From Poseidonibacter lekithochrous (lineage in GTDB: Bacteria > Campylobacterota > Campylobacteria > Campylobacterales > Arcobacteraceae), in NCBI RefSeq assembly GCF_018861145.1, contig NZ_JAHKQT010000038.1, positions 51,198-115,197 on the forward strand: 64,000 bases of DNA, read 5' to 3'. A model generated the notes under the pieces. It was not told the origin of the DNA, made no database searches, and worked only from the letters and a program-made list of their open reading frames with translations. Positions 1 to 9,034 of this stretch are shown one piece after another. The position numbers and the translations under genes are program-made. The stretch's first letter is position 1; every line of letters starts with the position of its first letter.

Positions 1-1
1 T

Positions 2-1486
2 GCAAAAGAGTTAGTTGGTTTAGGATATGAGATCATTTCTACTGGTGGTACATACAATAAATTAAAAGATGCGGGTATTGCAGTTATCGAAGCAAATGAA
101 GTTACAAAATTTCCTGAGTGTTTTGAAGGTAGAGTTAAAACTTTAAACCCATATATCCATGGTGGAATTCTACATAGACGTGATAAACAATCTCATCTTG
201 ATCAAGCAAAAGAACTTGGTGTTGAAGGTATTGATTTAGTTTGTGTAAATTTATATCCATTTAAAGAAACTATTGAAAAAACAGATGATTTTGAAGAAAT
301 TATTGAAAATATAGATATTGGCGGTCCTGCAATGGTAAGATCAGCTGCAAAGAATCATGATTCTGTAATTATTGTTACAGATGTAGTTGATTATGATGTT
401 GTTTTAAACAATCTTAAAAATGACACTAACACAGCTGAATTTAGAAGAGATATGATGATTAAAGCTTATGAGCATACTGCAGCTTATGATTCAATGATTG
501 CTAATTATATGAATAAAAGATTTAACAACGGTATGGGACAAAAACAATTTATTGTTGGTGAAAAAGTATTTGATACTAGATATGGTGAAAATCCACATCA
601 AAAAGGTGCATTATATGAGTTTGATAAGCACTTATCAAATAAATTCATCACATTAAAAGGTGAAGCATCATTTAACAATATGGGTGATATTAGTGGAGCT
701 GCTAAAATTGCATCTGCATTTGGTGATGATAATGCTGTTTGTATTGTAAAGCATGGTAATCCATGTGGTTTTGCAATTAAAGATAGTTTATTTGAATCTT
801 ATGAGCAAGCTTTAAGATGTGATCCTATTTCTGCTTTTGGTGGAGTTGTTGCTGTTAATGGTATAGTTGATTTAGAACTAGCAGTTAAAATGAATGAAAT
901 TTTCTTAGAAGTTGTATTTGCCGCTGATTTTACTCCTGAAGCTGAGGAAGAATTAAATAAGAAAAAAAGAATTAAATTATTCAAGCAAGGTACTAAAAAA
1001 CTTGAAATGTCAAATGATGCATTTAATTTTAAGATTCTTGATGGTGGATTTGTTTATCAAGATGCTGACAAAGTTGAAGAAGATGAAGTTACAAATTCTG
1101 AACTTAAATCAAAAAGAGAAGCTACAACTCAAGAAGTAAAAGATATGGAAATTGCATATAAAGTGGCTTCTTTAACAAAATCAAATTGTGTTGTTTATGT
1201 AAAAGACTCAGCAATGGTAGCTGTTGGTATGGGTATGACTTCAAGAGTTGATGCAGCAAAAGCAGCTTTAAGAAAAGCAGAAGATTTAGGAATTGATGTA
1301 TCTGGTTCTGTTTTAGCTTCAGAAGCATTCTTCCCATTTAGAGATAGCATTGACGCTGCACAAGAAGCTGGTGTTAAATGTGTAATTGAACCAGGTGGAA
1401 GTATAAGAGATGATGAAATTATTGAAGCTGCAAATGAATTTGGTATGGCTTTATATTTCTCAGGTAAAAGACACTTCTTACACTAA
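2..1486 (+). CDS. purH: PurH, bifunctional AICAR transformylase/IMP cyclohydrolase (5' end missing)
   Basis: Catalyses the last two steps of IMP synthesis: formyl transfer to AICAR, then ring closure. The frame is open from the window edge, so the first residues lie outside. Translation from base 2 gives the end of the N-terminal MGS-like cyclohydrolase domain ([25 protein letters not shown]). The AICAR transformylase domain follows, with RYGENPHQ and the KHGNPCGFA segment, ending in [10 protein letters not shown], the usual PurH C-terminus. An internal ATG at 332 is not a credible start because homology continues upstream of it. A hairpin terminator follows at 1501. Identification is secure. 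Confidence 0.97.
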   Translation, partial: AKELVGLGYEIISTGGTYNKLKDAGIAVIEANEVTKFPECFEGRVKTLNPYIHGGILHRRDKQSHLDQAKELGVEGIDLVCVNLYPFKETIEKTDDFEEIIENIDIGGPAMVRSAAKNHDSVIIVTDVVDYDVVLNNLKNDTNTAEFRRDMMIKAYEHTAAYDSMIANYMNKRFNNGMGQKQFIVGEKVFDTRYGENPHQKGALYEFDKHLSNKFITLKGEASFNNMGDISGAAKIASAFGDDNAVCIVKHGNPCGFAIKDSLFESYEQALRCDPISAFGGVVAVNGIVDLELAVKMNEIFLEVVFAADFTPEAEEELNKKKRIKLFKQGTKKLEMSNDAFNFKILDGGFVYQDADKVEEDEVTNSELKSKREATTQEVKDMEIAYKVASLTKSNCVVYVKDSAMVAVGMGMTSRVDAAKAALRKAEDLGIDVSGSVLASEAFFPFRDSIDAAQEAGVKCVIEPGGSIRDDEIIEAANEFGMALYFSGKRHFLH

Positions 1487-1500
1487 GACTTTATTATATT

Positions 1501-1535
1501 AAAGATAATTTATATATATTTTATAAATTATCTTT
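1501..1535 (+). terminator. Hairpin terminator after purH
   Basis: A perfect 14-bp inverted repeat (1501-1514 with 1522-1535) has a 7-base loop and is followed by a T-rich stretch. It lies 14 bases after the purH stop, so it probably ends the purine transcript before the sensor kinase gene. Confidence 0.7.
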
Positions 1536-1575
1536 TCTTCTTTATTTTTTACTTTCCTTTCTTATTTTAATTTAA

Positions 1576-1581
1576 TATAAT
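1576..1581 (+). promoter_or_regulatory. Probable -10 element of the first sensor kinase gene
   Basis: A perfect TATAAT in an A/T-rich stretch with no clear -35, as is common in Campylobacterota. Transcription would start near 1588. That makes the ATG at 1589 effectively leaderless and supports the later, Shine-Dalgarno-preceded TTG at 1637. Confidence 0.45.
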
Positions 1582-1636
1582 CAAATAAATGCTAAAGTCT
1601 TATATTAAACATAATTATTATTTTAAAAGGACAGTT

Positions 1637-4243
1637 TTGCTTTCTAAACATTTTAAATCATTATTCTTTATATTAATATTTTTATGTACCTCTTTATTTT
1701 CAAAAGAGTTAAAACCTGTAACTATTCAATTGTCTTGGTTTGATCAGTTTCAATTTGCTGGTTATTATATGGCAAAAGAAAAAGGTTTTTATGAAGAAAT
1801 GGGATTAGATGTAACAATAAAACCTTTTGCATTTGGAATAAATATTCCAAAAGAAGTAAGTCTTGGAATTTCTGACTTTGCAGTTGGTAGAGAAACACTT
1901 CTTTTAGAAAGAAAAAAAGATCAAAAGATTGTTGCTTTATATGCACTATTTCAAGCGACACCTTTAATCTTATTAACAACAAAAGAATCTAATATTAATA
2001 GCATTGAAGATTTCAGAGGCAAAACTATTATGACTACAATAGATGATGCAAGTGAAGTTTCTTTAAAATCAATGATAAATTCTCATAATATTAAAACAGA
2101 AGAAATAAATTTTATTAAACATACACATAATATTAATGATTTAATTAATAAAAATACTGATGTGATTTCTGCATATTTGTCAAAAGCGCCTTTCTACCTT
2201 CAAAAGAAAGGTATTGAATATAATATATTTGATCCAAAAAAATTTGGTTTTGATATGTATAGTGATTTTTTATTTACTAGTGAGAAATTACTTAATAGTG
2301 ACATTAATACAGTTGACAAATTTAAAAAAGCTTCTTTGCAAGGTTGGGAATATGCATACTCGAATATTGAAGAAGCAAGTGATTTGATTTTTAAGAAATA
2401 TAATAGCCTAAAATTAACAAAAGAAGAATTACAATATGAAGGTCAAGAATTAAAAAAATTATCATATTTTAAAACTAGTAAAATAGGTGAAATAAAAAAA
2501 GAAAAAATGCAAAGAATTTATGATCTGTATAATGTAATGGGCTTAGCTAGCCAAAGAATAAATATAGATGAATTTATTTATTTTGATAAAAAAATAGAAA
2601 ATTTAAAGTTTACAGAAAAAGAAAAAGAGTATTTAGAAAATAAAAAAGAAATAAAAGTTTGTGTTATTCGTGATTTTATGCCTTATAGTGATATCCAAGA
2701 TGGTAAATTTATTGGCGCGATTTCAGATTTTATGAGTTTAGTTGAAGAAAAACTAGCTTTAGCAGTTTTCCCAGTTGAAACAAACTCTTTATCTCAAAGT
2801 TTAGAATATTTAGAAGATAATAAATGTAATCTTATCCCATCTTTAGCATACAGTAAAGAAAGAGCAAAGCATCTAAATTTTACGCAAGCTTATAATGAAA
2901 TACATTATGTAATTGTTACTGAGAATTTTGTTCCTTTTATTTCAGATATAAGAGAAATAAAAAATAAAAAAGTTGCAGTTTCTAAAGATCATGAAATTCT
3001 AAATATACTAAAAAATAAATATAGAGATATTGATTTTATTGAAGTAGAAAACTTAGATGATGGGCTTTTAAAAGTAAAAAATAAAGAAGTATTTGCATAT
3101 ATTGGAATAAATGCAAGTGTTTGGATTAAACTACAATCACATTATATTGATAAACTAAAAATATCTGGAAAAATTGATGAAGTAATTGAAGTTCGAATGG
3201 GAATAGAAAAAGAAGATAAAAGTTTACTAAAGATTTTAAATAAACTTGTAATAAATATTGATGATGAACTAAAACAAAATATTACAAATAAATGGTTATT
3301 TATTCAATATAAAAAAGCTTTTGACTATAAAACGTTATGGCAAGTATTAATATTTATAGGGATTATTTTATTTGCAATTCTATATCGACAAAAATTTTTA
3401 GAGAAAATGAATAGATCATTGACTCTAAAAGTTGAAGAAAAAACAAAAGAATTAAAAGTTATTAATGAAGAATTAGAACAAAGAATTTATAAAGCAGTTG
3501 AGGAAAACTTAAAAAAAGATAGGATTATGTCACAGCAATCAAAAATGGCTGCAATTGGTGAAATGATGGAAAATATTGCACATCAGTGGAGACAACCATT
3601 ATCTTTAATTACTACAGGTTCAAGTGGTTTGAAAATAAAAAAAGAACTAGGTGTTTTAGAAGATAAATTTTTAATTGATACATTAGATTCCATAATCAAT
3701 TCTGCAACAAACTTATCAACTACAATTGATGATTTTAGAGATTTCTTTAAACCTACAAGAGAAAAGAGTAAATTTTCTTTAGTTGAATGTTGTAATAAAA
3801 CTTTGGATTTATTAAATTCTAAACTTAAAACTAAAAATATTAGAATAATTAAAAACATTGAAAGTATTCAACTTGTAGCATACGAGAGTGAATTAATTCA
3901 AGTTATAATGAGCATTTTAAATAATTCAAGAGATGCATTTTCTACCCTTGGAGATCAAGAAAAATTTATTTTTATAGATGTGACAAATGATGATGAGAAT
4001 GTTATTATAAGAATAAAAGATAATGCAGGTGGAGCAAAGGACGAAATCTTAGATAAAATTTATGAACCATATTTTACTACTAAACACAAAGCACAGGGAA
4101 CAGGAATTGGTCTTTATATGTGTGAAGAGATGATTACAAAGCATATGAATGGTAAAATTGAATCAACAAACAAAATATATATTTATGAAGATATAGAGTA
4201 TAAAGGTTTAGAAACTATAATTACTTTATATCCAGAAATGTAA
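1637..4243 (+). CDS. Sensor histidine kinase with two tandem periplasmic binding-protein domains
   Basis: A membrane sensor kinase of 868 residues counted from the TTG at 1637, which has AAAAGGA five bases upstream; an in-frame ATG at 1589 has no such site. A signal/anchor segment is followed by an NMT1/THI5-like substrate-binding domain (about 25-330). A second, SBP_bac_3-like binding domain runs from about 335 to 560. Then come one membrane segment (about 566-585), a short coiled coil, the phospho-acceptor region NIAHQWRQPL (His about 649) and a HATPase domain with DNAGG and GTGIGL boxes. The output should be a phosphoryl group passed to a response regulator, but none is encoded nearby. The NMT1/THI5 family binds pyrimidine precursors of thiamine and other small ligands, so the signal here is unknown. 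It lies between purH and bioA. Confidence 0.9.
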   Translation: MLSKHFKSLFFILIFLCTSLFSKELKPVTIQLSWFDQFQFAGYYMAKEKGFYEEMGLDVTIKPFAFGINIPKEVSLGISDFAVGRETLLLERKKDQKIVALYALFQATPLILLTTKESNINSIEDFRGKTIMTTIDDASEVSLKSMINSHNIKTEEINFIKHTHNINDLINKNTDVISAYLSKAPFYLQKKGIEYNIFDPKKFGFDMYSDFLFTSEKLLNSDINTVDKFKKASLQGWEYAYSNIEEASDLIFKKYNSLKLTKEELQYEGQELKKLSYFKTSKIGEIKKEKMQRIYDLYNVMGLASQRINIDEFIYFDKKIENLKFTEKEKEYLENKKEIKVCVIRDFMPYSDIQDGKFIGAISDFMSLVEEKLALAVFPVETNSLSQSLEYLEDNKCNLIPSLAYSKERAKHLNFTQAYNEIHYVIVTENFVPFISDIREIKNKKVAVSKDHEILNILKNKYRDIDFIEVENLDDGLLKVKNKEVFAYIGINASVWIKLQSHYIDKLKISGKIDEVIEVRMGIEKEDKSLLKILNKLVINIDDELKQNITNKWLFIQYKKAFDYKTLWQVLIFIGIILFAILYRQKFLEKMNRSLTLKVEEKTKELKVINEELEQRIYKAVEENLKKDRIMSQQSKMAAIGEMMENIAHQWRQPLSLITTGSSGLKIKKELGVLEDKFLIDTLDSIINSATNLSTTIDDFRDFFKPTREKSKFSLVECCNKTLDLLNSKLKTKNIRIIKNIESIQLVAYESELIQVIMSILNNSRDAFSTLGDQEKFIFIDVTNDDENVIIRIKDNAGGAKDEILDKIYEPYFTTKHKAQGTGIGLYMCEEMITKHMNGKIESTNKIYIYEDIEYKGLETIITLYPEM

Positions 4244-4281
4244 ACATTTTGTAAAGCGAATTTAAATACATAGGAATATTA

Positions 4282-5550
4282 TTGAATTGGATTGAATTAG
4301 ATAAACAACACGTATGGCATCCATATAATTCTTTACCTTCACGAAGTGATTTGTTAAGCGTAAAAAGTACAAATAAAACATCAATTTTTTTAGAAGATGG
4401 AAGAGAATTAATTGATGGTATGAGTTCATGGTGGAGTTGTATTCATGGATATAATCATCCAAAATTAACGCAAGCATTAAAAGATCAAGCTGATATTATG
4501 CCTCATATTATGTTTGGTGGTATTGCACATGAAAAAGCTTCTATATTAGCTTCAAAACTCGCTAAACTTACAGGTTTAAATAGCGTATTTTTATGTGATT
4601 CAGGTTCGGTATCTGTTGAAGTAGCATTAAAAACTACAATTCAATATCAAGAAGCAAAAGGTTTAAAAAAATATAAGTTTATTGCTTTAGAACACGCTTA
4701 TCATGGAGATACTCTTGCAGCTATGAGTGTATGTGATCCGAATAATTCAATGCACAGTATATATGGTTCTTATTTACCTAAACATATCTTTACAAAAGCT
4801 CCTTCTTTAGGATTTAAAAGTGATTGTTCTGCTTCTATCAAAGCTTTAGAAGAAACATTTTTAAAGCATCATTCGGAAGTTGCTGGATTTATATTAGAGC
4901 CTATTGTTCAAGGTGCAGGAGGAATGAGGATTTATAATCCAGAGTTTTTAAGAAAAGCTAGAGAGCTTTGTACCAAATATGATGTTTTATTAATTGCTGA
5001 TGAAATTGCAACAGGCTTTGGACATACTGGAAAAATGTTTGCATGCCAATGGGCAGATATAAAACCTGATATTATGACACTTGGAAAAGGTTTAACAGGT
5101 GGTTATATGACAATGGCTGCTATGATTACTTCTAAAGAAGTCTCAGATACGATATCAAATTCAAATCTTGGGATTTTAATGCACGGACCAACTTTTATGG
5201 GAAATGCACTTAGTTGTAGTGTTGCAATTGAGAGTTTAAATTTACTTGATGATGGTAAGTGGCAAGAAAATGTTTTAAATATTGAAATGATATTTAAAGA
5301 AGAATTAGTTAATGCAAAAGATTTAAAAATAGTAAAAGATGTAAGAAATATTGGTGCAATAGGTGTTATTGAATTAAAAGAGGAGTCATATGCTCAAGAA
5401 ATTCAAGATTATTGCGTAAATCATGGAGTTTGGATAAGACCTTTTGGTAAACTTATTTATTCAATTGTTGCATATAATATAGAAGAAAAAGATTTAAGAA
5501 AAGTAATAAAAACTATGATAGATGCAATTAAATCAGTAAAGACAAAATAA
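4282..5550 (+). CDS. bioA: BioA, adenosylmethionine-8-amino-7-oxononanoate aminotransferase
   Basis: A PLP-dependent class III aminotransferase that makes 7,8-diaminopelargonate in biotin synthesis, using S-adenosylmethionine as amino donor. It shows WHPYNS near the N-terminus, the DGMSSWW substrate-pocket motif typical of BioA, and the cofactor-lysine region (DEIATGFGHTGKMFA, then TLGKGLTGGY). The start is a TTG at 4282 with AGGAA five bases upstream; no in-frame ATG fits. At 422 residues it is normal for the family. The stop overlaps the start of the next gene (TAATG), indicating translational coupling. No other biotin synthesis gene lies nearby; birA at 33 kb uses the product. Confidence 0.95.
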   Translation: MNWIELDKQHVWHPYNSLPSRSDLLSVKSTNKTSIFLEDGRELIDGMSSWWSCIHGYNHPKLTQALKDQADIMPHIMFGGIAHEKASILASKLAKLTGLNSVFLCDSGSVSVEVALKTTIQYQEAKGLKKYKFIALEHAYHGDTLAAMSVCDPNNSMHSIYGSYLPKHIFTKAPSLGFKSDCSASIKALEETFLKHHSEVAGFILEPIVQGAGGMRIYNPEFLRKARELCTKYDVLLIADEIATGFGHTGKMFACQWADIKPDIMTLGKGLTGGYMTMAAMITSKEVSDTISNSNLGILMHGPTFMGNALSCSVAIESLNLLDDGKWQENVLNIEMIFKEELVNAKDLKIVKDVRNIGAIGVIELKEESYAQEIQDYCVNHGVWIRPFGKLIYSIVAYNIEEKDLRKVIKTMIDAIKSVKTK

Positions 5551-6206
5551 TGAAAAAACAAAATTTAAAAAAATTATCAAAAAATTTACCCCAGAATCCA
5601 GGTGTATTAGGAAGAGAAAGACTTTTTAATTCTGCAGTACTAATTCCTCTTATTAAGATTAATGGTGAATATTTCTTACTTTTTCAAAAAAGAGCAGCTC
5701 ATATAAGACAAGGTGGTGATATTTGTTTCCCTGGGGGTGGTTTTGAAGAAGGAATCGATAAGGATTTTAGAGATACTGCTTTAAGAGAGACATATGAAGA
5801 GTTAGGAATAGAAGAAAAAGATATAAAGATTATTGGACAACTTGATACTTATGTTGCACCAATTGGAGCTATTATTGAGCCTTTTGTAGCTAAAATAAAA
5901 AAAAGTGTTTTAAAAACGATGGTAATTGATAAAAATGAAGTTGAAAAAACTCTTTTAATTCCAGTATCGTTTTTTAAGAATACAAAAGCAGAAGAATATA
6001 CACTAGCCCATGAGATTCAACCTTATAAGATAAATGAAAAAGGTGAAAAAGAGATTTTATTCCCTGTTGAAGAATTGGATTTACCTGATATGTATAAAAA
6101 ACCTTGGGGAAATAAAAGACATAAAATTTGGGTTTATAAATATGAAAATGAGATTATATGGGGAATTACATCTGTTATAATTAATGATTTACTAGAAAAA
6201 TATTAG
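5550..6206 (+). CDS. Nudix hydrolase, CoA-pyrophosphatase-like
   Basis: A 218-residue Nudix protein with a clear Nudix box: a GGGFEEG start followed by RETYEELGI, which binds the catalytic metal. The segment just before it (FQKRAAHIRQGGDICFPGG) resembles the extra signature of CoA/acyl-CoA pyrophosphatases of the NudL type, so CoA is the best guess for substrate. Other nucleoside-diphosphate derivatives are possible. It starts on the last base of the bioA stop and is presumably cotranscribed with it; a functional link with biotin is not evident. Confidence 0.85.
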   Translation: MKKQNLKKLSKNLPQNPGVLGRERLFNSAVLIPLIKINGEYFLLFQKRAAHIRQGGDICFPGGGFEEGIDKDFRDTALRETYEELGIEEKDIKIIGQLDTYVAPIGAIIEPFVAKIKKSVLKTMVIDKNEVEKTLLIPVSFFKNTKAEEYTLAHEIQPYKINEKGEKEILFPVEELDLPDMYKKPWGNKRHKIWVYKYENEIIWGITSVIINDLLEKY

Positions 6207-6242
6207 TAAATCCTTTATAACTACACGTAAACTAAATACTGA

Positions 6243-6257
6243 TAGTATATTATACTA
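6243..6257 (+). promoter_or_regulatory. Operator-like palindrome upstream of doxX
   Basis: TAGTATA and TATACTA flank a single T, a perfect 7+1+7 palindrome 26 bases before the DoxX start, overlapping TATTAT/TATACT sequences that could serve as the -10. The shape suits a dimeric winged-helix repressor. No regulator gene is adjacent, so its identity is unknown. Confidence 0.4.
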
Positions 6258-6282
6258 ATAACAAAAATATAAAGGACATATT

Positions 6283-6714
6283 ATGATTAATAAAATCAAT
6301 AATCTTTCAGAAAGAATTCTTCAAAACTTCCAAAGTCTTTTCTTACTCCTTGCAAGACTTACAATTGCTTATGGTTTTTTAGATCCTGCAATAAATAAAT
6401 GGAATAGTATTTCTGATACAGCTGCATGGTTTGAAAGTTTAGGAATACCTTTCCCTCTATTAAATGTATATATTTCAGCCTCAGTTGAATCATTAGGGGT
6501 TGTTTTATTAGCACTTGGATTATTAACAAGAGCTATTAGTTTACCTTTAATTGGTACAATGATTGTTGCAATTTTAACAGTTCATATTGGAAATGGTTTT
6601 AGTTCAGGAGATAATGGTTTTGAAATACCACTTTATTTCTTATTATTTTTAGGAATATTTGCTTCATTTGGAGCAGGTAAGTTTTCTTTAGATAATTATT
6701 TTTCTAAAAAGTAA
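6283..6714 (+). CDS. DoxX family membrane protein
   Basis: A 143-residue integral membrane protein with four hydrophobic segments and the DoxX layout: LARLTIAYGFLDPAINKW at the first helix, then ESLGVVLLALGLLTR, then a helix with a conserved HIGNGF segment. DoxX proteins are found in many bacteria, often under redox or stress control, and their biochemical role is poorly defined. The gene stands alone, with AAAGGA upstream and a palindrome in its promoter region. A hairpin follows at 6747. Confidence 0.85.
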   Translation: MINKINNLSERILQNFQSLFLLLARLTIAYGFLDPAINKWNSISDTAAWFESLGIPFPLLNVYISASVESLGVVLLALGLLTRAISLPLIGTMIVAILTVHIGNGFSSGDNGFEIPLYFLLFLGIFASFGAGKFSLDNYFSKK

Positions 6715-6746
6715 ACTTTTACTAGAGTTTAACTCTTATTAATTAT

Positions 6747-6767
6747 AAGTATTTTGATAAAATACTT
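6747..6767 (+). terminator. Short hairpin between doxX and the Sel1 lipoprotein gene
   Basis: AAGTATTTT and AAAATACTT pair perfectly around a 3-base loop. There is no real T-run after it, so it may be a weak terminator for doxX or part of the next gene's leader. Confidence 0.35.
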
Positions 6768-6789
6768 AAAATTAAAAAAAGGGTTAGAC

Positions 6790-7647
6790 TTGAAACTTTT
6801 AAACTCATTATTACTTACTACATTTATTTTTACAGGTTGTTCTCAAAATAATTTAAATACTAATAACAATTCAACATTAAATATAAATAAAATTACTGAA
6901 TGCAAAGTATTAGAAAATGAAAAAGACAGAATTATTTGTCACTTAGAGAAAGCTAAAAATGGTAATGTAAAATCACAAACTTGGCTTGGATATTATTATA
7001 ATGTTGGTAAAGTCGTTCCAAAAGATAAAGTAAAAGCAAACTTCTGGTTTACTAAAGCCGCAATGCAAAATGATCTTTATTCCCAAAGAGAATTAGCAAT
7101 TAATTATATAGAAAAAAAAGATTATAAAAATGCCTTAATTTGGCTTGAAAAAGCATCAAATCAAAATGACAAAGTTGCACTAAGAGAATTAGCTTATCTT
7201 TATGATTTGGGACATGGCGTAGAAATAGATAAGAATAAAGCTTTTGGATTATTTAAAAAAGCAGCTTTACAAGGTGATATGATTGCACAAAATGAAGTTG
7301 GTTTTTATTATGAAATGGGCTGGGTTGTAAAAAAAGATTATAAAACAGCAATTCAATGGTATGTTCAAACTGCAAAAAAAGAGAATCTTTTTGGATTACA
7401 TAAAATGGGAGCCTTTTACGCAAAAGGATATGGTGTTCCTCAAAATTATAAAGAATCGTACAAATGGTTTAGAAAAGCCGCTGTAAATGGAAATAAAGAT
7501 TCAATGCAATGGCTTGGACTTTTTTATGAGCAAGGTAATGGTGTAGATAGAAACTATGCAAAAGCTAAAGTATTATATGAAAAATCAGGAAGTGATTTCT
7601 CAAAAAATAGACTTAAAATTATGAGAGACAAGAGGTTAATAAAATAA
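6790..7647 (+). CDS. Sel1-repeat lipoprotein
   Basis: I place the start at the TTG at 6790, which follows AAAAGGG by six bases; an upstream in-frame TTG at 6754 lies inside a hairpin. From 6790 the protein opens with MKLLNSLLLTTFIFTGCSQ, a signal peptide with lipobox FTGC, so it should be lipid-anchored after export. The rest is about six Sel1/TPR-like helical repeats carrying AxxWFxKAA signatures and GxGVxxNYxKA turns. These repeats mediate protein-protein contacts, as in the Helicobacter Hcp proteins. The partner is unknown. It ends immediately before the next ATG. Confidence 0.85.
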   Translation: MKLLNSLLLTTFIFTGCSQNNLNTNNNSTLNINKITECKVLENEKDRIICHLEKAKNGNVKSQTWLGYYYNVGKVVPKDKVKANFWFTKAAMQNDLYSQRELAINYIEKKDYKNALIWLEKASNQNDKVALRELAYLYDLGHGVEIDKNKAFGLFKKAALQGDMIAQNEVGFYYEMGWVVKKDYKTAIQWYVQTAKKENLFGLHKMGAFYAKGYGVPQNYKESYKWFRKAAVNGNKDSMQWLGLFYEQGNGVDRNYAKAKVLYEKSGSDFSKNRLKIMRDKRLIK

Positions 7648-8262
7648 ATGAATAAAATATTATTAGAAAATAATGAGATATATCCATCAAAGGTTTTTTG
7701 TATTGGGAGAAACTATACAGAACATATTGCCGAGTTAAATAATGAGACTCCAGATGAAATGGTTTTTTTTATTAAGCCAAACTCATCAATTTCAGATTCA
7801 TTAATTTTCCCAAAAGGAAATAGTTCTTGTCATTATGAAGCAGAAATCTCTTTTTTAATTAATGACAATAAAATTACTGCAGTTGGATTTGGTCTTGATT
7901 TAACATTGAGAGAAGTTCAATCAAAATTAAAAGGAAAAGGTTTACCTTGGGAAAGAGCTAAGTCCTTTGATAACGCAGCTGTTTTTACTGAATTTAAATC
8001 TTTTGATGGCGATATAAATGAGCTTTCTATACAGCTGTTTATAAATGATGAGTTAAAACAAGATGGAAATGTTACTATGATGATAAACAAACCATATGAA
8101 ATTATAAAAGAAGCAAATACTTTTCTAAGCTTTGAAGATGGTGATATTTTAATGTCAGGAACTCCAAAAGGTGTTGGAGAGTTCAAAGTAGGGGATAAGT
8201 TTTTAGGAAAAATTTTATATAAAAATGAAATTATAATTGAAAAAGAACTTATTGTTTCTTAA
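7648..8262 (+). CDS. Fumarylacetoacetate hydrolase family protein
   Basis: A 204-residue single-domain FAH-fold enzyme: IGRNYTEHIAEL at the N-terminus, acidic metal ligands around HYEAEISFLI, and the C-terminal GDILMSGTPKGVG signature. Members hydrolyse acylpyruvates or decarboxylate oxaloacetate, and sequence alone does not choose between them. No aromatic degradation genes are nearby, so a housekeeping 2-oxoacid role is more likely. It starts directly after the Sel1 gene's stop and is followed five bases later by the AAGGA of msrB, so the three genes probably share a transcript. Confidence 0.88.
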   Translation: MNKILLENNEIYPSKVFCIGRNYTEHIAELNNETPDEMVFFIKPNSSISDSLIFPKGNSSCHYEAEISFLINDNKITAVGFGLDLTLREVQSKLKGKGLPWERAKSFDNAAVFTEFKSFDGDINELSIQLFINDELKQDGNVTMMINKPYEIIKEANTFLSFEDGDILMSGTPKGVGEFKVGDKFLGKILYKNEIIIEKELIVS

Positions 8263-8273
8263 AAAGGATGAAA

Positions 8274-8639
8274 ATGAAATTTAATGAATTATCAGATAAA
8301 GAAAAAAGAGTAATAGAGAATAAAGGTACAGAAATGCCATTTTCTGGAAAATATAATGATTTTTATGAAGAAGGAACATTTGTATGTAAAAAATGTAATG
8401 CACCTTTATATAAATCAGATAGTAAGTTTTCATCAGGTTGTGGTTGGCCAAGCTTTGATGATAATTTAAATAATGCGGTAAAAAGAATACCTGATGCAGA
8501 CGGAAGAAGAGTAGAAATTGTATGTTCAAATTGTGGAGGTCATTTAGGACATGTGTTTGAAGGTGAAGGTTTTACTTCTAAAAATACTAGACATTGCGTA
8601 AATTCTGTTTCAATATCTTTTGAAAAATCAGAGTTATGA
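8274..8639 (+). CDS. msrB: MsrB, peptide-methionine (R)-S-oxide reductase
   Basis: Repairs the R form of methionine sulfoxide in proteins. Two CxxC pairs (CKKC and CSNC) form the structural zinc site, the fold core SGCGWPSF is present, and the catalytic cysteine lies in TRHCVNS. The ATG at 8274 is six bases after AGGA; the in-frame ATG at 8268 abuts that site and is less likely. No fused MsrA domain is present. It is a cytoplasmic form with no signal peptide and ends shortly before a strong hairpin. Confidence 0.95.
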   Translation: MKFNELSDKEKRVIENKGTEMPFSGKYNDFYEEGTFVCKKCNAPLYKSDSKFSSGCGWPSFDDNLNNAVKRIPDADGRRVEIVCSNCGGHLGHVFEGEGFTSKNTRHCVNSVSISFEKSEL

Positions 8640-8650
8640 GGAGCATGATT

Positions 8651-8682
8651 ACTATGAAAGACTTAAAAATGTCTTTCATAGT
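8651..8682. terminator. Bidirectional hairpin terminator
   Basis: A perfect 12-bp inverted repeat (8651-8662 with 8671-8682) with an 8-base loop lies between msrB and a convergent minus-strand gene, so it can serve both transcripts. Confidence 0.75.
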
Positions 8683-8695
8683 TATAAAAAATATT

Positions 8696-9034
8696 TTAAA
8701 CAGCCCCTAATATATAATAAATAGGTTTTTTATCTAATTGTTGAAGTTTTACATTGTATTTATCTGCCCAGTGTGAAACTTCATTATGAAATTCTTTTAA
8801 TATTGCATCTGCATCATTTTCATCACATTTAATTTTTAAGTAATCTGTTTTATTTGATAATCCTACATACGCATTCATTTTTTTTAAATGATCATTTAAT
8901 GAAAAAATGTGTTTTGAAAATTTATCAAAATTATCAGTAGATGAAATCATTTTTTCGGCTTGTTGTAATGAAGAATCGCTTTTTGAATAACCAAGTTGAG
9001 ATAATATTACTTCAGGTGATACATTAATTTGCAT
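8696..9034 (-). CDS. Uncharacterised 112-residue protein
   Basis: I do not recognise a family. It is a soluble, helix-rich, acidic protein with one cysteine and no signal peptide or membrane segment, ending LDKKPIYYILGAV. A good AAAAGGA site lies before the ATG, and the coding frame looks real in base usage. It is transcribed alone, convergent to msrB and divergent from the second sensor kinase, with which it shares a 140-base intergenic region. Confidence 0.65.
   Translation of the reverse strand: MQINVSPEVILSQLGYSKSDSSLQQAEKMISSTDNFDKFSKHIFSLNDHLKKMNAYVGLSNKTDYLKIKCDENDADAILKEFHNEVSHWADKYNVKLQQLDKKPIYYILGAV

Noticed and set aside
799..984. Minus-strand open frames inside purH (also 1122-1337)
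   Set aside because: They lie wholly inside a strongly conserved gene on the other strand and resemble no protein family.
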